NCBI GenBank assembly: GCA_958452575.1
Contig: CAUDUM010000003.1
Location: forward strand, 124,001 to 188,000
Direction of reading: 5' to 3'
Source: an uncultured Eggerthellaceae bacterium
Lineage (GTDB): Bacteria > Actinomycetota > Coriobacteriia > Coriobacteriales > Eggerthellaceae
DNA: 64,000 nucleotides
A program made the position numbers and the translations under genes. The notes beneath the pieces are model-generated. The model ran no database searches. It worked only from the letters and a program-made list of their open reading frames with translations, and was not told where the DNA came from. Positions 40,164 to 49,134 of this stretch are shown here, piece by piece. Within the stretch, counting starts at the first letter, position 1; the number at the start of each line of letters is the position of its first letter.

Positions 40164-40607
40164 ATGAGGAAGTATCTTTTGCTGAACGGGCCCAATCTCA
40201 ATATGTTGGGGGTGCGGGAGCCTGGGATCTATGGGCGCGACACGCTCGATTCCATCGAGGCGGAGGTCGTCGCCTACGGTGCCGAACGCGGGGTGCAGGT
40301 CGACTGCTTCCAGTCGAACCATGAAGGCGTGCTCATCGACAAGATCCACGAGGCCCATTGGCGCTACGACGGCATCGTCTACAATCCCGGCGCCCATACG
40401 CACTACTCGTATGCGCTGCGCGATGCGATCGGTTCCGTCGACACGCCGGTGGTCGAGGTCCACCTGTCCGACATCAACGCGCGCGAGTCCTTCCGCGCCA
40501 TTTCGGTGATCGAGCCGGTGTGCATCGCGCAGATCAAGGGCAAGGGCAAAGAAGGCTACAAGGAGGCGCTGGATGTCTTGCTCGAGCAGGCGGATCGACA
40601 GGCTTAG
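40164..40607 (+). CDS. aroQ: 3-dehydroquinate dehydratase, type II
   Basis: Third step: dehydration of 3-dehydroquinate. 147 residues. NGPNLNMLGVREPGIYG contains the catalytic Tyr region, FQSNHEG, the catalytic His in NPGAHTHYSYAL and EVHLSDINARESFR, all in order for AroQ dodecamers. GAAGG precedes ATG 40164. The peptidase gene overlaps its 3' end by 35 bases. Confidence 0.96.
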   Translation: MRKYLLLNGPNLNMLGVREPGIYGRDTLDSIEAEVVAYGAERGVQVDCFQSNHEGVLIDKIHEAHWRYDGIVYNPGAHTHYSYALRDAIGSVDTPVVEVHLSDINARESFRAISVIEPVCIAQIKGKGKEGYKEALDVLLEQADRQA

Positions 40608-41727
40608 GAGCGCGCTTTCCGATATGGGCATCCGCTCGATGCTCGTGCGCGACACCTCCAATATCCATTGGCTCACCGCGTTCGACGGGGTGTTCGACGA
40701 GGAGGACGCGCATGCGCTTCTGGTCACGCCGCGCGATGCCGTCCTCCACACCGATTCGCGCTACAGTGCCGCGTTGCGCGCCGCCGTCGAGAGCACAGGC
40801 GCGCCGATCGAGGTCAGCGACGAGCGCGTCTCCCATGCCGCGTTCTTCGCGGGCGCGCTTGCCGCACGGCATGTCGGCTCCGAGGCGCGCGCTGCGGGGT
40901 TGCCCGAGCCCCGGGATGTGAGCATGGCCATCGAGGACGGCATCACGCTGGGCGAGTATCGCAAGCTCGTGGAGGAGTACGAAAAAGCCGCCGCGTTGCC
41001 CGACATCCGCGAAACGCACGGGCTCATCCAAGGTTTGCGTGCGGTGAAGGATGCCGACGAGGTGGCGCGCATGCGTGACGCGCAGGCGATCACCGACGCG
41101 GCGTTTTCCCATATCGTCTCGTTCGTGAAGCCCGGCATGACCGAGCGCGAGGTCCGGATCGAGCTGGACGACTTCATGCGCCGCCACGGCGCTGACGGCC
41201 TGGCGTTTCCCACCATCATGGCGAGCGGCGCCAACGGGGCGAATCCGCATGCCGTTCCCGGCGACGCGGTTTTGGAAGCAGGGCAGTGCGTGGTGATGGA
41301 CTTTGGCGCGCGAGCGCGTGGGTATTGCTCCGACATGACCCGCACCGTGTTCCTTGGCGAGCCGAGTCCGCGCATGCGCGATGCCTACGAGGCGATCCGC
41401 CAGGCCAACGAGCAGGTCGAGGCGCTGCTGCGTCCCGGCATCACGGGCAGGCAGGCCCACGAGTTCGCCGAGCAGGTGCTTGCCGACCACGGATTCGCCG
41501 GCAAGATGGGTCATGCGCTCGGCCACGGCGTGGGCATCGACATCCACGAGGAGCCGGTGCTGGCGCCGCGCAACGAGGAGGCGCTTGTCGAGGGAAACGT
41601 CGTCACCGTGGAGCCGGGCGTGTACTGCGCGGGAGAGTTCGGGATGCGTCTGGAGGATTTCGGGGTGGTCACCGCCAGCGGATTCGACGTCTTCACGAAA
41701 TCCACGCATGAGATGGTTATACTATAA
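40573..41727 (+). CDS. Xaa-Pro aminopeptidase-type M24 metallopeptidase
   Basis: 384 residues, start inside aroQ behind AAGGAGG. N-terminal creatinase-like domain (residues about 10-130), then the pita-bread domain with the five metal ligands: Asp in VVMDFGARARGY, Asp in CSDMTRTVF, His in MGHALGHGVGIDIHE, Glu in VVTVEPGVY, Glu in GMRLEDFGVV. Cleaves N-terminal Xaa-Pro bonds. It commonly precedes efp, as here, and its last codons hold the efp promoter. Confidence 0.93.
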   Translation: MSCSSRRIDRLRSALSDMGIRSMLVRDTSNIHWLTAFDGVFDEEDAHALLVTPRDAVLHTDSRYSAALRAAVESTGAPIEVSDERVSHAAFFAGALAARHVGSEARAAGLPEPRDVSMAIEDGITLGEYRKLVEEYEKAAALPDIRETHGLIQGLRAVKDADEVARMRDAQAITDAAFSHIVSFVKPGMTEREVRIELDDFMRRHGADGLAFPTIMASGANGANPHAVPGDAVLEAGQCVVMDFGARARGYCSDMTRTVFLGEPSPRMRDAYEAIRQANEQVEALLRPGITGRQAHEFAEQVLADHGFAGKMGHALGHGVGIDIHEEPVLAPRNEEALVEGNVVTVEPGVYCAGEFGMRLEDFGVVTASGFDVFTKSTHEMVIL

Positions 41728-41728
41728 C
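41716..41728 (+). promoter_or_regulatory. efp promoter with a 13-bp palindrome
   Basis: GTTATA-C-TATAAC, centred on the last codons of the peptidase; it includes TATACT (41718-41723), about 65 bp before the efp ATG. Confidence 0.4.
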
Positions 41729-41787
41729 GGTTTGGCACGAGATCGGGGGCGAGGGGTGCTCCCGGTGGTTTGAAAGGAAACGCAAGC

Positions 41788-42348
41788 ATGGCAATCTCCA
41801 CCGCCGACTTCAAGAACGGCATGTGCATCGATTACAACAACAAGCTGTGGACCATCGTCGAGTTCCAGCATGTGAAGCCCGGCAAGGGCGGCGCGTTCGT
41901 CCGCACCAAGCTCAAGGACATCCGTTCCGGCCGCGTGGTCGACTACACCTTCAACTCCGGCACCAAGTTCGACTCCGTGCGCCTGGAGACCAAGAAGCTG
42001 CAGTACCTGTACAACGACGGCGCTGATTTCTGGCTGATGGACAACGACACCTACGAGCAGATCTCCGTTCCCGCCGAGACCGTCGGCGACGCCGCCAAGT
42101 GGCTCAAGGAGAACGACGAGGCCACGCTGCTGTACGCCGGCGAGGAGCTGATCAGCATCGAGCCCCAGATGTTCGTCGAGCTGGAGGTCACCGAGACCGA
42201 GCCCGGCTTCAAGGGCGACACCGCCACCAACACCACCAAGCCCGCCACGCTGGAGACCGGCACCACCATCCAGGTGCCCACCTACGTCGCCATCGGCGAT
42301 GTCCTGCAGATCGACACGCGCGACGGCCACTTCGTCAAGCGCGTGTAG
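41788..42348 (+). CDS. efp: Elongation factor P
   Basis: Relieves ribosome stalling at proline runs. 186 residues, three beta-barrel domains. Domain I contains FQHVKPGKGGAFVRTKLKDI, where the Lys in PGKGG is the position modified in other bacteria. Domain II LYNDGADFWLMDNDTYEQI, domain III ETGTTIQVPTYVAIGDVLQIDTRDGHF. GAAAGGAAA precedes the chosen ATG rather than the one at 41770. A strong terminator follows. Confidence 0.97.
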   Translation: MAISTADFKNGMCIDYNNKLWTIVEFQHVKPGKGGAFVRTKLKDIRSGRVVDYTFNSGTKFDSVRLETKKLQYLYNDGADFWLMDNDTYEQISVPAETVGDAAKWLKENDEATLLYAGEELISIEPQMFVELEVTETEPGFKGDTATNTTKPATLETGTTIQVPTYVAIGDVLQIDTRDGHFVKRV

Positions 42349-42394
42349 TTTGGTTACGCCGGTCTGACGACCTCGCGAAGTAGAAACGTCAAGC

Positions 42395-42433
42395 CCCGTC
42401 TCCGATCTTTGATCTCGGAGACGGGCTTTTTAT
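42395..42433 (+). terminator. Intrinsic terminator after efp
   Basis: CCCGTCTCCGA/TCGGAGACGGG, 11 bp, 9-nt loop, then CTTTTTATT. Confidence 0.88.
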
Positions 42434-42526
42434 TGCACGCTCAACCCGTCGCGCCTCCCGGCGCGTCTTTGTGTCCCTTGTCCGTGGATTCGGGGTGTGC
42501 GGGTGCCGAAAGTCCCTGCGTTCACC

Positions 42527-42532
42527 TATAAT
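42527..42532 (+). promoter_or_regulatory. -10 box of the carboxylase operon
   Basis: TATAAT in the context TCACCTATAATT, the same 12 bases as at 3857-3868. Leader about 45 nt. Confidence 0.5.
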
Positions 42533-42581
42533 TTTGATTTCGATCTTTGACTATTCGCAAAACCGAAGGGGGTGTGAGTTC

Positions 42582-44480
42582 ATGCCAAGGCTTCAGATCA
42601 TGGATACGACCATCCGTGACGGCCAGCAGAGCCTGTGGGCTACGCGCATGCAGATCGGCGACATGCTTCCCATTCTGCCGAAGATGGACCGCGTCGGGTA
42701 CTGGGCTATCGAGGCCTGGGGCGGTGCCACGTTCGACACCTGCCTGCGCTTCCTCGACGAGAATCCGTGGGAACGCCTGCGTTCGATCAAGGCGCAGACG
42801 CCCAACACGCCGCTCGCCATGCTTTCGCGCGGCCAGAACCTTGTCGGCTACAAACATTACTCACGCGAGATCTGCAACCGCTTCATCAAAGCCGCCAAGC
42901 GCAACGGCGTGCATGTGTTCCGCGTGTTCGACGCGCTCAACGATATCCGCAACGTCATCGACAACGCCGAGGCCATCAAGGAATGCGGCGGCCACTTCGA
43001 GGGCGCCATCTCCTACACGATCTCGCCGGTGCACACGCTTGACAGCTTCCTGGAATACGGCCAGCAGCTCAAGGACCTGGGCGCCGACTCCATCGCCATC
43101 AAGGACATGGCCGGCATGCTGACGCCGTACCGCACCGAGCGCCTGGTCAAGGCGTTCAACGCCGAGATCGGCCTGCCGCTGCACATCCACTGCCACTACG
43201 TCGGCGGCATGGCTCCCGCCAACATCATCAAGGCCGCCGAGGCAGGCGCCGCGATCGCCGACACGGCATCCGCGCCGCTGGCGTTCGGCAACTCCCAGCC
43301 CGCGGTCGAGATGGTCGTCGCGGCGCTTCAGGAGAGCAGCTACGACACCGGGCTCGATCTGGACCTGCTGTTCGAGATCGCCGAGTACTGGGAAGAGGTG
43401 CGCAAGCGCGGCCATTACAAGCGCGGCGTCTCCTCGCTCATCCACATGCAGGTGTACTCGCATCAGGTTCCGGGCGGCATGATGAGCAACCTGGTCGCCC
43501 AGCTCGAGGGCCAGAACGCCGCCGACCGTCTGCCCGAGGTCATGGCCGAGATCCCCAAGGTCCGCGCCGAGGTCGGCTATCCGCCGCTGGTGACGCCGAT
43601 GTCCCAGATCGTGGGCACCCAGGCCGTGTTCAACGTGCTTACCGGCAAGCGCTGGAGCATCGTCTCCAAGGAGATGAAGGACTACATCTGCGGCTACTAC
43701 GGCAAAGCGCCGGGCCGCATGGACAAGGACGTGGTCGCCAAGGTCGTGGGCAACAGCCAGATCCTGCCGCCCGACGTGGCGCCCGGCTCGCTTGTCACCA
43801 CCACCTTCGACGAGGTGGCCGAGGAGATCGGCGATCTGGCCAAGAGCGAAGAGGACGTGCTGATGTACGCGCTCTTCCCCAACGAGGCCCGCACCTATTT
43901 GAGCAAGCATCGCACATCCGAGAAGGTGGACTTTCTGTTGGAGCAGGAGTCCAGCCAAGCCAAGGAGGACGATTACGTGGACATCAATCAGATTCGCGAA
44001 CTGGTTCGCGTCGCCGAGGAAAGCGGCGTCGGCGAGATCGTAGTTGAAGAGGAGGGCATGCGCATCGCCGTGCGCATGCCCGGTTCGATGCCGGTGCAGG
44101 CGGCCCCCGTCGCCGCTGCTCCCGCAGCTGCCGCTCCGGTTGCCGCAGCCGCGCCGGTGGAGCAGGCCCCCGCTGCCGCTCCCGCCGATGACAAATCCCG
44201 TCCGTCCACGTGGCACTGCGTGACGGCGCCGATGGTGGGCACGTTCTACACGTCTCCCGCTCCCGGCGAGCCGCCGTTCGTCAAGGTGGGCGACGAGGTG
44301 ACCGCCAGCCAGACGCTGTGCATCATCGAGGCCATGAAGCTGATGAACGAGATCACCGCCGAGCAGATGGGCACCATCCGCGAGGTGTGCCTCGAGGACG
44401 CCACGCCCGTCGAGTTCGGCACCCCGCTGTTCTACATCGAGCCCAGCAGCGTTCCCGGCTCGGCTCCGGAGACGGCATGA
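42582..44480 (+). CDS. Carboxyltransferase fused to a biotin carboxyl carrier domain (OadA / PycB-like)
   Basis: 632 residues. The first ~450 are the carboxyltransferase barrel of the OadA/pyruvate carboxylase group: MDTTIRDGQQSLWATRM, AIEAWGGATFDTCLRFL, DSIAIKDMAGMLTP with the metal-binding region and HIHCHYVGG. From about 470 the sequence follows AccB (INQIRELVRVAEESGVGEIVVEEEG), then an Ala/Pro linker, then BCCP with the biotin Lys in EAMKLMNEI. So two polypeptides are fused. With AccC next door it most likely forms a two-gene pyruvate or acyl-CoA carboxylase; the sodium-pump subunits are absent. Confidence 0.9.
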   Translation: MPRLQIMDTTIRDGQQSLWATRMQIGDMLPILPKMDRVGYWAIEAWGGATFDTCLRFLDENPWERLRSIKAQTPNTPLAMLSRGQNLVGYKHYSREICNRFIKAAKRNGVHVFRVFDALNDIRNVIDNAEAIKECGGHFEGAISYTISPVHTLDSFLEYGQQLKDLGADSIAIKDMAGMLTPYRTERLVKAFNAEIGLPLHIHCHYVGGMAPANIIKAAEAGAAIADTASAPLAFGNSQPAVEMVVAALQESSYDTGLDLDLLFEIAEYWEEVRKRGHYKRGVSSLIHMQVYSHQVPGGMMSNLVAQLEGQNAADRLPEVMAEIPKVRAEVGYPPLVTPMSQIVGTQAVFNVLTGKRWSIVSKEMKDYICGYYGKAPGRMDKDVVAKVVGNSQILPPDVAPGSLVTTTFDEVAEEIGDLAKSEEDVLMYALFPNEARTYLSKHRTSEKVDFLLEQESSQAKEDDYVDINQIRELVRVAEESGVGEIVVEEEGMRIAVRMPGSMPVQAAPVAAAPAAAAPVAAAAPVEQAPAAAPADDKSRPSTWHCVTAPMVGTFYTSPAPGEPPFVKVGDEVTASQTLCIIEAMKLMNEITAEQMGTIREVCLEDATPVEFGTPLFYIEPSSVPGSAPETA

Positions 44481-45832
44481 TGTTCGACAAGATCCTAGTG
44501 GCGAATCGCGGCGAGGTCGCGCTGCGTGTGATGCGCGCGGCACGCGAGCTGGGCGTCAAAACCGTCGCCGTGTATTCCACTGAGGATGCCGACACCTATC
44601 CGGTGCGCTACGCCGACGAGGCGGTGTGCATCGGGCCTGCCCAGGCGAACAAAAGCTATCTGGTGATCCCCAGCATCATCGCGGCTGCCAAAAACACCGG
44701 CGCCCAGGCGATCCATCCCGGCTACGGCTTCTTGGCCGAGAACGCCGACTTCGCCCGCGCCTGCATCGACAACGACATCGTGTTCATCGGCCCCTCGCCC
44801 GAATGCATCGACCGCATGGGCGACAAGTCCGCTGCGCGCGAGACCATGAAAGCCTGCGGCGTGCCCACCGTGCCCGGCTCCGACGGCTGCATCGACACCG
44901 TCGAGGAGGCGCGCGCCTTCGCCGAGAGCGTGGGATATCCCGTGCTCATCAAGGCGACGGCGGGCGGCGGCGGCAAGGGCATGCGCGAAGTGCACGACCC
45001 CGCCGAGCTCGAGGCGCAGTATCTGGCCGCCCGCGCCGAGGCGGGCGCCGCGTTCGGCAACGACGGCGTGTACCTGGAGAAGCTCGTGCTCCGTCCGCGT
45101 CACGTCGAGGTCCAGGTGCTCGCCGACGACCACGGCAACCATATCTCGCTGTGCGAGCGCGACTGCTCGGTGCAGCGCCGCCACCAGAAGCTCATCGAGG
45201 AGGCCCCCTCGCCGGCGTTGACCGACGAGCTGCGCCGTGCGATGGGCGTCGCCGCCATCAAGGCGGTGCGCGCGGTCGACTACCGCAACGCGGGCACCAT
45301 CGAGTTCCTCTTGGACGAGAGCGGCAAGTTCTATTTCATGGAGATGAACACGCGCGTCCAGGTGGAGCATCCGGTTTCCGAGCAGATCACCGGCGTCGAC
45401 ATCATCAAGGAGCAGCTGCGCATCGCTGCCGGCGAGCCGATGAGCTGCGCATCGCGCGCGCCGTTCGCCCCGTTCGGCCACGCGATGGAGTTCCGCATCA
45501 ACGCCGAGGATCCCGATCACGGCTTCCGCCCCTGCCCGGGCACCATCACGCGCTTCGAGCCCCCCGCGGGCCCCGGCGTGCGCGTCGAGAGCTACGTGCG
45601 CACCGGTTCGCGCATCTCGCCGTATTACGACTCGATGGTCGCCAAGCTGATCGTCTACGGTCAGGACCGCGAAGAGGTGCTGGCACGCGGACGTCGCGCG
45701 CTGGACGAGTTCGTCATCGAGGGTATCGCCACCACGCTGCCGTTCCATCGCCGCGTGCTGGACAACCAGGTGTTCTGCGAGGGCAAGGCGTGCACCGACT
45801 TCATCGAAACCCAGATGGGAGATTTGCTATGA
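44477..45832 (+). CDS. accC: Biotin carboxylase
   Basis: ATP-dependent carboxylation of biotin on the carrier domain. 451 residues. KILVANRGEVALRVMRAA, HPGYGFLAEN, IKATAGGGGKGMREV (glycine-rich ATP loop), EVQVLADDHGN, ERDCSVQRRHQKLIEEAPSP and EMNTRVQVEHPVSEQITG are all in order. Its ATGA overlap with the gene upstream shows translational coupling with the carboxyltransferase/carrier protein. Confidence 0.95.
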   Translation: MMFDKILVANRGEVALRVMRAARELGVKTVAVYSTEDADTYPVRYADEAVCIGPAQANKSYLVIPSIIAAAKNTGAQAIHPGYGFLAENADFARACIDNDIVFIGPSPECIDRMGDKSAARETMKACGVPTVPGSDGCIDTVEEARAFAESVGYPVLIKATAGGGGKGMREVHDPAELEAQYLAARAEAGAAFGNDGVYLEKLVLRPRHVEVQVLADDHGNHISLCERDCSVQRRHQKLIEEAPSPALTDELRRAMGVAAIKAVRAVDYRNAGTIEFLLDESGKFYFMEMNTRVQVEHPVSEQITGVDIIKEQLRIAAGEPMSCASRAPFAPFGHAMEFRINAEDPDHGFRPCPGTITRFEPPAGPGVRVESYVRTGSRISPYYDSMVAKLIVYGQDREEVLARGRRALDEFVIEGIATTLPFHRRVLDNQVFCEGKACTDFIETQMGDLL

Positions 45833-46179
45833 GCGAATTGAACCTTGAAGGCATGGCCATCGCTCCCGGCGTGGTGGAGACCATCGTTGCCATCGCCGTG
45901 CGCGAGGTGGAAGGCGTCGCGGCGGTCGGTTCCAACGCGACCAAGGGCAACCTGCGCTCCATGCTGGGCGGCAAGCCCTCCACCCAGGGCATCGAGCTCG
46001 AGGTGGACGAGGGCAGCAAGCTCAAGGTGGCCGCGCATATCGACGTGTACTTCGGGCAGGTTCTGCCCGAGGTGGCCGATCGCGTGCGCACCGCCATCGC
46101 CGATGCCGTGGCCAGCCAGGTGGGCGTGGAAGTCTCGTCCGTCGACGTCTATGTCGATGGAATGCAGTTTGCCGAGTAG
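45829..46179 (+). CDS. Asp23/Gls24 family envelope stress protein
   Basis: 116 residues, ATGA overlap with accC. Family core: IAPGVVETIVAIAVREVEGVAAVG, then KGIELEVDEGSKL-like region and VAAHIDVYFGQVLPEVADRVRTAIADAV. Related to DUF322 proteins of Gram-positives, some of which tether to the membrane. Often found next to nusB, as here (2-bp gap). Molecular role unclear. Confidence 0.9.
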   Translation: MSELNLEGMAIAPGVVETIVAIAVREVEGVAAVGSNATKGNLRSMLGGKPSTQGIELEVDEGSKLKVAAHIDVYFGQVLPEVADRVRTAIADAVASQVGVEVSSVDVYVDGMQFAE

Positions 46180-46181
46180 CC

Positions 46182-46754
46182 ATGGCTGCGAAACGACATC
46201 AACGCACGGCAGCGCGTCGCGCCGCGCTCGCGCTGCTGTACACCAGCGAGATAACCGAAGAATACGCGACGACCATCGCGGATGAGGGCCGCGCGCTCGA
46301 AGAGGCGGGTCCCTTGACCGATTACGCCAAGCAGCTCGTCCGCGGCGTGGAGTCCCATATCGCCACCATCGACAAGGAGATCTCCGCCACGGCCGAGAAC
46401 TGGTCGGTGCATCGCATGCCCATCGTCGACCGCTCCATCCTGCGCCTGGCGGTGTACGAGATGATGTTCGTCGACGAGGTGCCCACTTCCGTGTGCATCA
46501 ACGAGGCCATCGAGCTTGCCAAGGATTTCGGCGGCGAGGACGATTCTCCGCGCTTCATCAACGGCGTGCTGGGCCGCATCGCCCGACGTATCGACGGCGT
46601 CGACGAGGCAGCCGGATCCGAGACGGCGTGCGAAGATGTCTCGGCAGCCGACTCCGACGAGACGTCCGATGCTGCCGCACCGGGGGATTCCGACGCGAGC
46701 CCTGTTTCCGATCAGGGCGCCGATGCCGGAAAGGATGCGGTCAGTGGCATCTAA
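46182..46754 (+). CDS. nusB: Transcription antitermination factor NusB, with acidic tail
   Basis: 190 residues. NusB core: RRAALALLYTSEITEE, YAKQLVRGV, IVDRSILRLAVYEMMF and SVCINEAIELAKDFGGEDDSPRFINGVLGRI. It acts in rRNA antitermination with NusE. The last ~50 residues are an Asp/Ala/Ser-rich tail not in typical NusB. xseB begins inside its 3' end. xseA, often between these genes, is missing here. Confidence 0.93.
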   Translation: MAAKRHQRTAARRAALALLYTSEITEEYATTIADEGRALEEAGPLTDYAKQLVRGVESHIATIDKEISATAENWSVHRMPIVDRSILRLAVYEMMFVDEVPTSVCINEAIELAKDFGGEDDSPRFINGVLGRIARRIDGVDEAAGSETACEDVSAADSDETSDAAAPGDSDASPVSDQGADAGKDAVSGI

Positions 46755-47073
46755 GGACTACGATACGTTCGAGGCGGTGCAAAGCCGCCTCGACGAGATC
46801 GTCGAGGCTGTCGGCGATGAGAACCTGCCGCTCGACGATGCGCTGGCGTTGTACGAGGAGGCGGTCAACCTGGGCCTGCGCGGCAGCGATCTGCTCGAGG
46901 AGAACATCGAGGCGTTCGACGCGCAGCAGCAGGCGGACGCCGCTGACGACACGGAGGGTTCCGCTGCGCCTACCGAAGCTGCATCCGATGCGGCAGAAGA
47001 GCTGGACGGCGGTGCTGCCGTCCAGGACGTTGACGACGAGGAGCCGCAAGCGTTTGCGGACGGGATTCGATGA
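46744..47073 (+). CDS. xseB: Exodeoxyribonuclease VII small subunit
   Basis: 109 residues from GTG 46744, which has AAGGA nine bases before it; ATG 46735 would touch that site. The XseB helical hairpin reads YDTFEAVQSRLDEIVEAV and LPLDDALALYEEAVNLG. After residue ~65 a Gln/Ala/Asp/Glu-rich tail follows. It overlaps nusB by 11 bases. The large subunit XseA must be encoded elsewhere or be absent; without it the small subunit alone is not catalytic. Confidence 0.88.
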   Translation: MASKDYDTFEAVQSRLDEIVEAVGDENLPLDDALALYEEAVNLGLRGSDLLEENIEAFDAQQQADAADDTEGSAAPTEAASDAAEELDGGAAVQDVDDEEPQAFADGIR

Positions 47074-47085
47074 AACGGGGGCGTC

Positions 47086-48972
47086 ATGGAGGAGAAGCGC
47101 ATTCTCGACGCGGTGACGTCGCCGGCCGATCTTAAGCTGCTTACCAACGAGGAGCTCGGAATCCTTGCGGACGAGATCCGCGGGGAGATCATCGATGTGA
47201 CGTCGCAGACGGGCGGCCATGTGGCATCTTCGCTCGGAGCGGTGGAGATCATCCTTGCCGTCCACAGCATGATCGATTGTCCGCATGACAAATTCGTATT
47301 CGACGTCGGGCATCAAGCCTATGCCCATAAGCTGATCACCGGCAGGCTCGAGCAGTTCCGCACGTTGCGCCAGTACGGCGGCATCTCGGGTTTCCCCAAG
47401 CCGAGCGAAAGCCCTTGCGACGTTCATCCCTCGGGGCATGCCTCCGACTCGCTTTCCGTCGCATATGGCATCGCGATGGCGCGCGATATGGCGGGCGGCG
47501 ACGAAAAGGTGGTCGCGCTCATCGGCGATGCCGCCCTGTCCGGCGGCATGGCGTTCGAGGCCCTCAACAGCATCGGCCAGACGCAGACGCCGATGGTCAT
47601 CATCCTCAACGACAACGAGATGTCGATCTCTCGCAACGTCGGCGCGCTGGTCAAGCACCTGGGCGCCGTGCGCGCCTCCTCGCAGTACCGCGAGACGCGC
47701 GACACGCTGCAGGAGCGCTTGGAGCATATCGGCCCCGCCGGCAAGGCGCTCGTCAACCTGGGTCGCAACGTCAAGGAGTCGATGAAACAGTTCGTCGTCC
47801 CGCGTTCGATGATCTTCGAGCAGCTGGGGATCCTGTGCACCGCGCCGGTCGACGGGCACGACATCGGCCTTATGAAGGAGATGCTGGCCGTTTCGCTGGA
47901 GGCGGGCGTGCCGGTTCTGATCCACGCGGTCACGCACAAGGGCGCGGGCTATGCTCCCGCCGAGAAGGACCCCGAGACGTTCCACGGCGTTTCGGCCTAC
48001 GATATCGCCACGGGCAAACCGAAGAAGAAGCCCGCCACAGCGCCGACGTACACCGAGGTGTTCGGCAAGGCGCTTGCCGACGAGGCGCGCCGCGACGAGC
48101 GGATCGTCGCCATCACAGCTGCCATGAAGGGCGGCACGGGCCTGTCCTCGTTCGCACGGGAGTTCCCCAAGCGCTTCATCGACGCCGGCATCGCCGAAGA
48201 GCATGCCGTCGGTATGGCAAGCGGCCTTGCGATCGGCGGCAGCAAGCCGGTGTGCGCCATCTACTCCACGTTCTTGCAACGCGCGATCGACCAGATGATC
48301 ATCGACTGCGCGCTTCCGAACCTCGATGTGGTGTTCGCCATCGATCGCGCCGGCATCGTGGGCGAGGATGGTCCGACGCACCATGGCATGTTCGATCTGA
48401 CGTACACGCGGATGGTGCCCAACATGCGCGTGCTGGCGCCCTCCGATGAGGCGGAGCTCGTCTCCGCGCTGCACACTGCGCTGTCGCTGGGCGGGCCGGT
48501 CGCGCTTCGCTATCCGCGCGGAGCCGCGCTTGGCGTGCCGATTCCCGATGAGCCTCAAACGTTCGAGATGGGGCGCGCCGTGGTGCGCCGCGAAGGCGGC
48601 GACGTCGCGATTTTGGCATTCGGCAGCATGGTCAAGCGTGCGTTGGATGCGGCCGAGGAGCTTGCTCGGGTGGGTATCCAAGCGCGCGTCGTCGACATGC
48701 GCTGGGTCAAGCCGCTCGATGCCGATGCGATCCGCGCAGCCGCTGAGACGGGGTATGTCGTCACCGTCGAGGACGGCGTTATCGAGGGAGGTGCCGGCGA
48801 GGGCGTTTTGGAGGAGCTTTCGCGCGAGGGCCTGACCCCCAAGACGCTGGTGCTCGGCATCAACGATCAATACGTCCATCAAGGCAAGCCCGACCTGCTC
48901 ATGCACGATTTGGGCCTGGATGCCGAAGGTATTGCCGCCTCGGTGCGCACGCTTCTGAGCGGAAGCCGCTGA
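47086..48972 (+). CDS. dxs: 1-deoxy-D-xylulose-5-phosphate synthase
   Basis: First step of the MEP isoprenoid pathway, thiamin-diphosphate dependent. 628 residues. GGHVASSLGAVE and FDVGHQAYAHKLITGR; ThDP region ALIGDAALSGGMAFEALN with ILNDNEMSIS; VTHKGAGYAPAE; transketolase middle domain DAGIAEEHAVGMASGLA and DRAGIVGEDGPTHHGMFDL; C-terminal VDMRWVKPLD and the end domain. The N-terminal AVTSPADLKLL is typical. 12 bp from xseB, so likely in one transcript with nusB. Confidence 0.97.
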   Translation: MEEKRILDAVTSPADLKLLTNEELGILADEIRGEIIDVTSQTGGHVASSLGAVEIILAVHSMIDCPHDKFVFDVGHQAYAHKLITGRLEQFRTLRQYGGISGFPKPSESPCDVHPSGHASDSLSVAYGIAMARDMAGGDEKVVALIGDAALSGGMAFEALNSIGQTQTPMVIILNDNEMSISRNVGALVKHLGAVRASSQYRETRDTLQERLEHIGPAGKALVNLGRNVKESMKQFVVPRSMIFEQLGILCTAPVDGHDIGLMKEMLAVSLEAGVPVLIHAVTHKGAGYAPAEKDPETFHGVSAYDIATGKPKKKPATAPTYTEVFGKALADEARRDERIVAITAAMKGGTGLSSFAREFPKRFIDAGIAEEHAVGMASGLAIGGSKPVCAIYSTFLQRAIDQMIIDCALPNLDVVFAIDRAGIVGEDGPTHHGMFDLTYTRMVPNMRVLAPSDEAELVSALHTALSLGGPVALRYPRGAALGVPIPDEPQTFEMGRAVVRREGGDVAILAFGSMVKRALDAAEELARVGIQARVVDMRWVKPLDADAIRAAAETGYVVTVEDGVIEGGAGEGVLEELSREGLTPKTLVLGINDQYVHQGKPDLLMHDLGLDAEGIAASVRTLLSGSR

Positions 48973-48992
48973 TTTGTTTCCAAGCGGCTTCC
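48961..48992 (+). terminator. Hairpin overlapping the dxs stop
   Basis: GGAAGCCGCT/AGCGGCTTCC, 10 bp, 12-nt loop; followed by GCTGCGTTTCC, so a weak U-run. The dxs stop lies in the loop. Confidence 0.5.
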
Positions 48993-49079
48993 GCTGCGTT
49001 TCCCGTCTGTTGCGAGGCGTTTCCCATTCGATTAACTGAGCCCGCGGGCATCGTTTCGAAACATTCCGCCCGCATGATC

Positions 49080-49102
49080 GGGTTGTCGGCGCGCGACAAC
49101 CC
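49080..49102 (+). promoter_or_regulatory. Palindrome ahead of amt
   Basis: GGGTTGTCG-gcgcg-CGACAACCC, 9-bp perfect arms, about 33 bp before the amt start. May be a nitrogen-control operator or an RNA hairpin. Confidence 0.4.
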
Positions 49103-49134
49103 GGTAAGTGCGGAACGGAAGCGAGGTTTGAAGG

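Noticed and set aside
42582..45832. Sodium-pumping oxaloacetate decarboxylase
   Set aside because: The membrane beta and gamma subunits are not present; biotin carboxylase and Asp23 adjoin instead, pointing to a carboxylase.
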